Source: JAVKLU01 sp031538895
GTDB taxonomy: Bacteria > Pseudomonadota > Gammaproteobacteria > Burkholderiales > Burkholderiaceae
Assembly: GCA_031538895.1 (NCBI GenBank)
Contig: JAVKLU010000047.1
Span: 1 to 37,701 of the forward strand
Direction: 5' to 3'
DNA length: 37,701 bases
The translations under genes and the position numbers were made by a program. Below, piece after piece: positions 30,963-37,701 of the stretch (positions within the stretch are counted from its first letter, which is position 1; every line of letters starts with the position of its first letter). The notes under the pieces are model-generated. The model was not told the DNA's origin and ran no database searches. It saw nothing but the letters and a program-made list of their open reading frames with translations.

Positions 30963-33620
30963 ATGACCGCTTCACCCAATTCTTTGTTAACGTCAAAAGC
31001 TCATACACCAATGATGCAGCAGTATTTGGCGATAAAGCATCAGTATCCTGATACTTTATTGTTTTATCGAATGGGTGATTTTTATGAATTGTTTTTTGAA
31101 GATGCACAAAAGGCCTCTCGCTTATTGGACATCACGCTGACGCAACGCGGACAAAGTAACGGAGCGCCGATAAAAATGGCGGGGATACCCTATCATGCCG
31201 CCGATGCCTATCTCGCCAAATTGATGCGGATGGGGGAATCTGTGGTGATCTGCGAACAAGTTGGTATCCCCACTGGTAAAGCACCCGTTGAGCGTAAAGT
31301 TGCGCGTATCCTCACTCCTGGCACCGTCACCGATGCTGGCCTCGTTCCTGAAAACGCTGATCGCCCGTTATTAGCAGTATGTTTCCAGAAGCAACGAATT
31401 GGTTTAGCGTGGCTCAATTTAAGCGCAGGAAAGCTGACCTTAATGGAGCTTTCTGATGATTTAGAAATTCAACGCGAACGTCTTCATCATGAACTGGCTC
31501 GTATTCATCCCGCAGAAATTATTTATCCTGATGGTCAGCACGGCTTTTTTGACCCCTACCTCAACGACATCGCGCACAGCTCACAAGTTGAATGGCGCTT
31601 TGATACCGATCAAGGTGTGCGCTTATTGTGTCAACAATTTAGCGTTCGTGCTCTGAGTGTTTTTGGTATCACCACTGAGGACGTTGCCATCGCGGCAGCC
31701 TGTGCAGTACTCAATTACGCCGCACAAACTCAGGGCATCACATTGAGTCCAACCGATCATCACAAAGGTTTTAGTCATTTACAAACTTTAAAAGTGGAAG
31801 GACAAAATGATTTTGTCCACATGAATGCGGATACACGCCGTAACTTAGAGCTCACAGAAACGCTCAGCGGTCAAGATCACCCCACCTTGCTTTCAACATT
31901 GAATCATTGCGTTACCAGCATGGGCACACGCTTGCTGAAATATTGGCTGCATCATCCGCAACGCGATATCAATATCGCCGCAGCACGCCAAAACGTCATT
32001 GCATGCTTAATTGAAATTTCCCTCGAACCTCTGACCGAATCACTCAAAAAAATTAACGACTTGGAACGAATCAGCGCACGCATAGCGCTCAAAACCGCAC
32101 GCCCACGTGACCTATCCGCCCTGCGTCAAAGTTTAATTCACATCCTCCCTGTGCATTGCTTTATTACCCAACAGATCAACACTTTTACAGCCCTTCCCTT
32201 ACTCAACCAATTAACACAACAGCTTGATATCGATCCGCAATGCGCTCAATATTTGCACAATGCAATTGCCGAGCTACCCAACTTACAACTCAAAGACGGT
32301 GGCGTCATCAATACGGGTTTTGATTCAGAATTAGATCAGTTGCGCAATCTATCGACCAATGCGGGCGATTTTTTAATTGAAATGGAAACACGCGAACGAG
32401 CCGCTACAGGCATCAACACGCTCAAAATTGAATTTAATCGCGTACACGGTTTTTATATCGAAGTCACGGCGATGCATGCCGATAAAGTTCCCGCACATTA
32501 CCAGCGCAAACAAACACTAAAAAATGCCGAACGCTTCACTACGCCAGAACTCAAGCGTTACGAAGATGCCAGTTTGTCCGCAAATGAGCGTGCATTAGCG
32601 CGCGAAAAATGGCTTTATGAGCAAGTTTTGGAGAAACTATCACACTATCTTCCGGCTTTACAACAAGCCGCACAAGGAATTGCTGCTATTGATGCCTTGT
32701 CATCTTTATCAATTCACGCGCAACAACACGCGTGGGTCCAGCCACAATGGCAAGAAGAACGCGGAATTACCCTAGTCGGTGCACGTCATCCCGTAGTCGA
32801 AGCGCAAATTGAGCAGTTCATTCCTAATGATTGTCTTCTGAATAATCAAAATACTTTGCTGATCATTACCGGCCCCAATATGGGTGGAAAATCAACCTAT
32901 ATGCGTCAGGTTGCGCATGCGGTGCTGCTCGCGTATATCGGTTCTTTTGTCCCTGCACGTTCCGCATGTTTTGGGCCGATTGATCAAATTTTTACGCGTA
33001 TCGGAGCCAGTGATGATTTAGCCGGCGGACGCTCAACCTTTATGGTTGAAATGACAGAGGCGGCGAATATTTTAAATAATGCAACGCCCTATTCTTTGGT
33101 TTTAATGGACGAAGTTGGGCGCGGCACTTCGACAGTGGATGGTTTATCTTTAGCGCATTCAATCGCTTCATATTTGGTGACGCACAATCAAAGCTTAACT
33201 TTATTTGCGACGCATTATTTGGAACTCACCCAATTAGCGCAACATCATCAGCCCATTATGAATATGCATTTTGACGCGGTCGAGCACGATCACGGTATTG
33301 TGTTTTTGCATAATTTAAAGTCAGGGCCGGCATCGCAAAGCTATGGACTGGAAGTCGCTCAACTCGCTGGTGTGCCGCGCCGAGTGATCCAAAACGCGCG
33401 TCAGTACATGAAATCTCAATCCTTTGGAACTCACCCAGTTACGACACCACAATTAGATTTGTTTTACAACGAGACCGTAAATGAGTCCGCAGAATCAACA
33501 GTTGATGCGCGACGCGAAATTACCGATTGGATCGCGCAACAAGAACTTAACGAGATGACGCCCAAAAAAGCACTGGATTTATGGTTTGTTCTCGGTGACA
33601 AAATTAAAGGGCTTGCGTAA
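30963..33620 (+). CDS. mutS: DNA mismatch repair protein MutS
   Basis: Recognises mismatches and starts repair with MutL. The protein is 885 aa (E. coli 853). The mismatch-binding Phe-x-Glu is Phe40-Tyr-Glu42 in MGDFYELFFEDA. The connector, lever and clamp domains are intact. The ATPase has Walker A GPNMGGKSTYMRQ, TRIGASDDLAGGRSTFMVEM, DEVGRGTST (Walker B) and ATHYLELTQL. The C-terminal ELNEMTPKKALDLWF is the usual tetramerisation/HTH end. It stands alone between rpsI and the convergent rfbA. Confidence 0.98.
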   Translation: MTASPNSLLTSKAHTPMMQQYLAIKHQYPDTLLFYRMGDFYELFFEDAQKASRLLDITLTQRGQSNGAPIKMAGIPYHAADAYLAKLMRMGESVVICEQVGIPTGKAPVERKVARILTPGTVTDAGLVPENADRPLLAVCFQKQRIGLAWLNLSAGKLTLMELSDDLEIQRERLHHELARIHPAEIIYPDGQHGFFDPYLNDIAHSSQVEWRFDTDQGVRLLCQQFSVRALSVFGITTEDVAIAAACAVLNYAAQTQGITLSPTDHHKGFSHLQTLKVEGQNDFVHMNADTRRNLELTETLSGQDHPTLLSTLNHCVTSMGTRLLKYWLHHPQRDINIAAARQNVIACLIEISLEPLTESLKKINDLERISARIALKTARPRDLSALRQSLIHILPVHCFITQQINTFTALPLLNQLTQQLDIDPQCAQYLHNAIAELPNLQLKDGGVINTGFDSELDQLRNLSTNAGDFLIEMETRERAATGINTLKIEFNRVHGFYIEVTAMHADKVPAHYQRKQTLKNAERFTTPELKRYEDASLSANERALAREKWLYEQVLEKLSHYLPALQQAAQGIAAIDALSSLSIHAQQHAWVQPQWQEERGITLVGARHPVVEAQIEQFIPNDCLLNNQNTLLIITGPNMGGKSTYMRQVAHAVLLAYIGSFVPARSACFGPIDQIFTRIGASDDLAGGRSTFMVEMTEAANILNNATPYSLVLMDEVGRGTSTVDGLSLAHSIASYLVTHNQSLTLFATHYLELTQLAQHHQPIMNMHFDAVEHDHGIVFLHNLKSGPASQSYGLEVAQLAGVPRRVIQNARQYMKSQSFGTHPVTTPQLDLFYNETVNESAESTVDARREITDWIAQQELNEMTPKKALDLWFVLGDKIKGLA

Positions 33621-33644
33621 CTGTCCCAGAACAAACACTCAAAA

Positions 33645-34535
33645 TCAATTTTGACGAATCAAACTCATCAAGTATTTGCCGTAATCATTTTTCATTAATT
33701 TACTGGCAAGCTGTTCGATCTGTGCCGCATCAATCCATTGTTGTGACAGCGCAATTTCTTCAGGACAAGAGACCATTAAACCTTGACGTTTTTGCAGTGT
33801 CGCGATGAAACTTGCCGCCTCTAACAAACTGTCGTGAGTTCCGGTATCAAGCCAGGCATAGCCCCGTCCCATCATTTCCACATGCAGTTTTTTAGCCTGT
33901 AAATAATATTGATTCACGTCGGTAATTTCAAGTTCTCCGCGTGGCGAAGGCTTGATTGATGCGGCGACATCACACACATTATTGTCGTAAAAATATAAAC
34001 CCGTCACTGCGTAATTGCTTTTAGGGGTTTTCGGTTTTTCTTCAATCGAGATGGCGTTTTGCATTTCATCAAACGCCACTACACCATAACGTTCAGGGTC
34101 GTGCACGTGATACGCAAAAACTGTTGCGCCATCCAGACGTTGATCTGCCGCGTGAAGTTGACGCACCAAATCGTGACCATAAAAAATATTGTCGCCCAAC
34201 ACGAGCGCCGAAGAATTGTCACGGATAAAACTTTTACCAATCAAAAAAGCTTGTGCCAAACCATCAGGAGAAGCTTGAATCGCATATTCAATGTGCATTC
34301 CCCACTGCGTTCCATCACCCAGTAACTCACGAAAACGCGGTGTATCTTGTGGCGTTGAAATAATCAGTACTTCGCGAATCCCCGCCAGCATCAGCGTACT
34401 CAACGGGTAATAAATCATTGGCTTGTCGTATACCGGCATCAATTGCTTAGATACTGCTTGCGTCACGGGATACAAGCGCGTCCCCGAACCGCCGGCCAAA
34501 ATAATTCCTTTACGCCTTGTGATGTAATGACTCAT
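33645..34535 (-). CDS. rfbA: Glucose-1-phosphate thymidylyltransferase
   Basis: First step of dTDP-L-rhamnose synthesis: glucose-1-phosphate + dTTP to dTDP-glucose. The 296-aa product contains the nucleotide-binding GGSGTRLYPVT (residues about 15-25), VSKQLMPVYDKPMIYYPLS, LVLGDNIFYGHD and SIEEKPKTPKSNYAVTGLYF, the standard RmlA series. Its ATG overlaps the rfbB stop (ATGA), so translation is coupled. rfbC and rfbD, needed to complete dTDP-rhamnose, are not in the window. Confidence 0.97.
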   Translation of the reverse strand: MSHYITRRKGIILAGGSGTRLYPVTQAVSKQLMPVYDKPMIYYPLSTLMLAGIREVLIISTPQDTPRFRELLGDGTQWGMHIEYAIQASPDGLAQAFLIGKSFIRDNSSALVLGDNIFYGHDLVRQLHAADQRLDGATVFAYHVHDPERYGVVAFDEMQNAISIEEKPKTPKSNYAVTGLYFYDNNVCDVAASIKPSPRGELEITDVNQYYLQAKKLHVEMMGRGYAWLDTGTHDSLLEAASFIATLQKRQGLMVSCPEEIALSQQWIDAAQIEQLASKLMKNDYGKYLMSLIRQN

Positions 34536-35605
34536 GATTGATTCTCCTTGGTTGAATACTGCGTATCAATCCAATCACGATAAGCGCCACTACTGGTTTT
34601 TGCGACCCAATCAGTATTGCTTAAAAACCATTCAACCGTTTTGCGAATGCCTGTTTCAAAAGTTTCTTGTGGACGCCAACCCAGCTCTCGTTCAATCTTA
34701 CTCGCGTCAATCGCATAACGGCGATCATGCCCCTTCCTATCGGTCACAAAATTGATTTGATCGGTATATGACAGGGCATCTGCACGCGGACTCAGTTCAT
34801 CCAAAAGTGCCGTGATCAAATACACGACATCAAGGTTTTTCTTTTCGTTCCAACCGCCCACGTTATATGTTTCGCCGACGCGCCCCAACTCTAAAACGCG
34901 CCTAATCGCGCGGCAATGGTCTTTGACATATAACCAATCGCGTACTTGTTGTCCATCGCCATAAATTGGTAATTTTTTACCTTGTAGGGCATTCAAAATC
35001 ATCAATGGAATGAGTTTTTCGGGAAAATGAAACGGCCCATAATTATTGCTGCAATTAGTCGTCAAAATCGGTAAACCATACGTGTGATGCCACGCCCGTA
35101 CCAGATGATCGCTCGCTGCTTTACTGGCCGAATAAGGACTATTAGGTTGATACGGAGTTTGCTCGGTGAAAGCAGGATCAGAGGGTGCTAAAGTTCCATA
35201 CACTTCATCCGTACTGACGTGCAAAAATCGAAAACTACTTTGCGCATCACCTTGCAATTTTTGCCAATACGAACGCACGCTCTCCAATAATTTAAAGGTC
35301 CCCACTACATTGGTTTGGATAAAGGCTTCAGGTCCATGAATCGATCGATCGACATGACTCTCTGCCGCAAAATTAATCACTGCGCGTGGTTGATATTGCA
35401 TCAGCAACCCACCGATCCGGGCGCTATCGGCCATATCGCAGTGAACAAAAATATGTTTGGCATTAGTGCTCACATCCGCTAAATTCATCAAATTACCCGC
35501 ATACGTTAATTTATCAACATTAACGATCGGCTCCTCCATTTCTTGACACCATTGATGAACAAAATTACTGCCAATAAAACCCGCGCCACCTGTGATCAAA
35601 ATCAT
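34532..35605 (-). CDS. rfbB: dTDP-glucose 4,6-dehydratase
   Basis: Converts dTDP-glucose to dTDP-4-keto-6-deoxyglucose, the second step toward dTDP-rhamnose and other 6-deoxysugars. The 357-aa protein is an extended short-chain dehydrogenase: NAD-binding GGAGFIGSNFVHQW at the N-terminus, STDEVYG (catalytic Asp/Glu), YSASKAASDHLVRAWHHTYG (YxxxK) and NCSNNYGPFHFPEKLIPLMI. It precedes rfbA with a 4-bp overlap. The products feed O-antigen, capsule or glycan assembly. Confidence 0.97.
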   Translation of the reverse strand: MILITGGAGFIGSNFVHQWCQEMEEPIVNVDKLTYAGNLMNLADVSTNAKHIFVHCDMADSARIGGLLMQYQPRAVINFAAESHVDRSIHGPEAFIQTNVVGTFKLLESVRSYWQKLQGDAQSSFRFLHVSTDEVYGTLAPSDPAFTEQTPYQPNSPYSASKAASDHLVRAWHHTYGLPILTTNCSNNYGPFHFPEKLIPLMILNALQGKKLPIYGDGQQVRDWLYVKDHCRAIRRVLELGRVGETYNVGGWNEKKNLDVVYLITALLDELSPRADALSYTDQINFVTDRKGHDRRYAIDASKIERELGWRPQETFETGIRKTVEWFLSNTDWVAKTSSGAYRDWIDTQYSTKENQS

Positions 35606-35642
35606 TTGTAAATCCTAAAAAATTAATTTTTAATATCCAGTC

Positions 35643-36278
35643 TTAGTTTCCTGAAGAGACAAAAAAAACGGATAACCCAACTAATACCAACACAATACCA
35701 AAGACATAATTTAAACGCATTCTGGCACGAGGGTTACGCAGCAAATGTGCCATTTTGCTGGCTAAGAGCGCGTATCCATGCATCACAACGGTATCAACAA
35801 AAACCATCGTGACGATCAGAATGGCCAACTGTCCCAATATCGGTTTACCCGCCTCCATAAATTGTGGCAACATCGCCACCATAAACACGATCCCTTTCGC
35901 GTTTGTAAGGTCACAAATAAATCCTTGTAAAAATCGTGACCATGCGGAGGGCAAGATGTCACTATGCGCGACTGCGTTCAAACTATTATTCGTTTTTGCA
36001 CTGCGAATTTGCTGCCAACCCAAGTAAATTAAATAAATACCGCCACTCAGTTTTAATATCAAAAATGCCCTCGGCGAGGTTTTGAGCAGTACGCCTAAGC
36101 CCAAGCCAGAAATCAACATGACCATGACTAAACCAAGTTGTAATCCTAGCACCGTAATGTGCGTCCGACGAAAGCCATAAGCCAAACCATGTGCCATGCT
36201 TAATAATGCGCCATTTCCTGGCGAGATGGCTATTGCCATTGCCGCTAAAAGGAAACTGAACCAAATATATAAATTCAT
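35643..36278 (-). CDS. LysE/RhtB-family amino acid exporter
   Basis: An inner-membrane protein of 211 aa with six hydrophobic segments, the LysE/RhtB architecture. Motifs: AISPGNGALLSMAHGLAYGF in the first loop and DLTNAKGIVFMVAMLPQF, the TNPKG-like segment of this family. Homologues export threonine, homoserine, lysine or related amino acids; the substrate here is unknown. It is divergent from argJ across a 19-bp gap and 37 bp from rfbB, so it may run into the rfbBA unit. Confidence 0.9.
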   Translation of the reverse strand: MNLYIWFSFLLAAMAIAISPGNGALLSMAHGLAYGFRRTHITVLGLQLGLVMVMLISGLGLGVLLKTSPRAFLILKLSGGIYLIYLGWQQIRSAKTNNSLNAVAHSDILPSAWSRFLQGFICDLTNAKGIVFMVAMLPQFMEAGKPILGQLAILIVTMVFVDTVVMHGYALLASKMAHLLRNPRARMRLNYVFGIVLVLVGLSVFFVSSGN

Positions 36279-36297
36279 TTTTTAAAGGATATTTAAA

Positions 36298-37527
36298 ATG
36301 CCCGTTTTGTTTCCCCAAATTACAACCGAGTCTTTGTTTCCTGTTGCGGGCGTTCGCTTGGGAATCGCTCAAGCCGGTATCAAAAAAGCATTGCGCGATG
36401 ATTGTTTACTCATCGTACTTGATGAAGGTACAAATGTTGCGGGCGTTTTTACACAAAATAAATTCTGCGCCGCGCCAGTTCAATTATCTCAGAGTCACCT
36501 CGTCAAAAATCAAGCGCAAAATCAAACCGCCAAACAATCTATTCGCGCGCTTGTGATCAATACCGGTTGCGCTAACGCAGGCACTGGCGCACAAGGGTTA
36601 GAGGATGCGCGCAGCACCTGCGCTGCCTTAGCAAAAATTATTGGCTGTCAAACCACGCAAATACTGCCTTTTTCAACTGGCGTGATCATGGAATATTTGC
36701 CGATGGATAAATTGTTGCCCGCCCTGCCCTTGGCGTACCACAATTCGGCCAATTGGTTTGCCGCTGCGCAGACGATTATGACGACCGATACCTTGCCCAA
36801 AGCCAGTTCGCGTCAAGTCACGATTGATGGTCAACTAATCACGGTCACAGGAATTAGCAAAGGCGCGGGAATGATTGCCCCTAACATGGCCACAATGTTG
36901 GGCTTTGTCGCAACCGATGCCTTGGTCCCTAACGATATTTTGCAGAGTTGGTGCGGGGAGATTGCCGACGCCTCATTTAACGCGATCACGATTGATGGTG
37001 ATACCTCCACCAACGATTCATTCATGCTAATCGCGACCGGAAAGCACGTCTTATCCGCGAAAGGTTTAGAAACCCTGCGCGCGGTTTTGACTGAAGTCGC
37101 TACTGAATTGGCCCAACTAATTGTGCGAGATGCCGAAGGCGCAACTAAATTTATTACCGTGCAAATTAACGGCGGCAAAACACGCGCGGAATGCCGGCAA
37201 ATTGCCCGAGCAATCGCTCACTCACCTTTAGTCAAAACTGCGTTTTATGCCAGTGATCCGAACTTGGGACGTATCCTCGCAGCGATTGGTTACGCGGGAG
37301 TAGACGATCTAGACACCAATCTCATTACGCTTTATTTGAATGAAGTGTTAGTTGCGCAATTTGGTGGTCGCGCCGCGTCATATGAAGAATCTGCGGGGCA
37401 AGGCGTAATGGCGCAAGCTGAAATTACCGTGCGCGTTTTACTTAACCGTGGGGCAGAAACTTATACCTTATGGACTTCAGATTTATCGCACGAATACGTC
37501 AGTATTAACGCCGATTACCGTTCGTAA
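36298..37527 (+). CDS. argJ: Bifunctional ornithine acetyltransferase/N-acetylglutamate synthase
   Basis: Transfers the acetyl group from N-acetylornithine to glutamate, recycling it in arginine synthesis; some members also use acetyl-CoA. The 409-aa precursor self-cleaves before a Thr; the site here is KGAGMIAPNMA-TMLGF with Thr199 as the nucleophile of the beta chain. Other signatures are TNVAGVFTQNKFCAAPV near the N-terminus and DPNLGRILAAIGYAG near residue 320. The ATG follows aaaggatattt. The 19-bp gap to the divergent exporter leaves its promoter inside that gene. Confidence 0.96.
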   Translation: MPVLFPQITTESLFPVAGVRLGIAQAGIKKALRDDCLLIVLDEGTNVAGVFTQNKFCAAPVQLSQSHLVKNQAQNQTAKQSIRALVINTGCANAGTGAQGLEDARSTCAALAKIIGCQTTQILPFSTGVIMEYLPMDKLLPALPLAYHNSANWFAAAQTIMTTDTLPKASSRQVTIDGQLITVTGISKGAGMIAPNMATMLGFVATDALVPNDILQSWCGEIADASFNAITIDGDTSTNDSFMLIATGKHVLSAKGLETLRAVLTEVATELAQLIVRDAEGATKFITVQINGGKTRAECRQIARAIAHSPLVKTAFYASDPNLGRILAAIGYAGVDDLDTNLITLYLNEVLVAQFGGRAASYEESAGQGVMAQAEITVRVLLNRGAETYTLWTSDLSHEYVSINADYRS

Positions 37528-37701
37528 TTTACTTGTTCATGTTACCGATACTTATTCACTCTAGGGCACTTCTATCAATTCATTTTTGCGGCGAATTGCT
37601 TTGTTGCGCAGTACGCGAAATCCTCACGTACTGTATGTACGCTCCGGTTTCTGTGTGCTGTGCGCCTCGCACTTCATCCGCACATTCTGTATTTATAGAA
37701 G
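37528..37701. other. Non-coding end of window with small inverted repeat
   Basis: No gene is visible in this stretch. It contains an inverted repeat CGTAC/GTACG (in cacgtactgtatgtacgct, near 37627-37641), followed by a pyrimidine-rich run (ctccggtttctg). The pattern resembles dispersed intergenic repeats in betaproteobacterial genomes, but only one copy is seen in this window. Confidence 0.3.

Noticed and set aside
1..37701. CRISPR arrays, prophage or plasmid functions
   Set aside because: No regularly spaced repeats of 24-40 bp, no cas, integrase, capsid, replication or conjugation genes were seen on either strand.

Overview
The window looks like a chromosomal segment of a low-to-moderate GC betaproteobacterium, most likely Burkholderiales-like. 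Evidence: the fimV-truA-trpF neighbourhood, the rsmD-coaD-ferredoxin block, a phasin with a Cys-type intracellular PHB depolymerase, and a tRNA group I intron closely resembling the one from Azoarcus. I cannot name a genus from sequence alone.

Layout. Positions 1-2.7 kb (minus strand) hold a YfhL-type ferredoxin, coaD, rsmD and hemE. A divergent 300-bp spacer leads to rpoD (plus), whose product has a long basic N-terminus and a very acidic insert. Next come a tRNA with anticodon CAT split by a 225-nt group I intron, a terminator, and a tRNA-Thr(CGT) on the other strand. The 6.2-8.1 kb region is a polyhydroxybutyrate granule module: phasin behind a near-consensus promoter with an operator-like palindrome, then phaZ. 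The 8.1-17.2 kb region (minus) is housekeeping: trpF, truA, fimV, rnr, a DMT permease and ligA. A decayed IS1595-type transposase, tRNA-Leu(GAG) and secG follow.

The 18.2-25.7 kb region (minus) is an accessory catabolic operon: APC-family ethanolamine-type permease, glutamine-synthetase-like gamma-glutamylamine ligase, iron-type alcohol dehydrogenase, class I glutamine amidotransferase-type gamma-glutamyl hydrolase, aldehyde dehydrogenase and an AraC/EutR-like regulator. The set fits import of an amino alcohol such as ethanolamine, gamma-glutamylation, oxidation of alcohol to aldehyde to acid, and hydrolysis to an amino acid plus glutamate. It needs no microcompartment or B12-dependent lyase. 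It differs from the putrescine Puu route because it has an alcohol dehydrogenase where Puu has an amine oxidase. This is the most interesting system in the window.

Positions 25.8-28.2 kb are a small accessory patch: a DUF1801 gene broken by an in-frame stop, a YpeA-like acetyltransferase, an exported hypothetical protein and a PPOX-fold flavoprotein. An orphan MalK/UgpC-type ABC ATPase follows. From 29.6 kb the content is core again: rplM-rpsI with promoter and terminator, mutS, then rfbB-rfbA (minus), a LysE/RhtB exporter (minus) and argJ (plus). The last 175 bp are non-coding.

All calls come from reading the sequence. Family assignments rest on recognised motifs, length and context; no database search was run.
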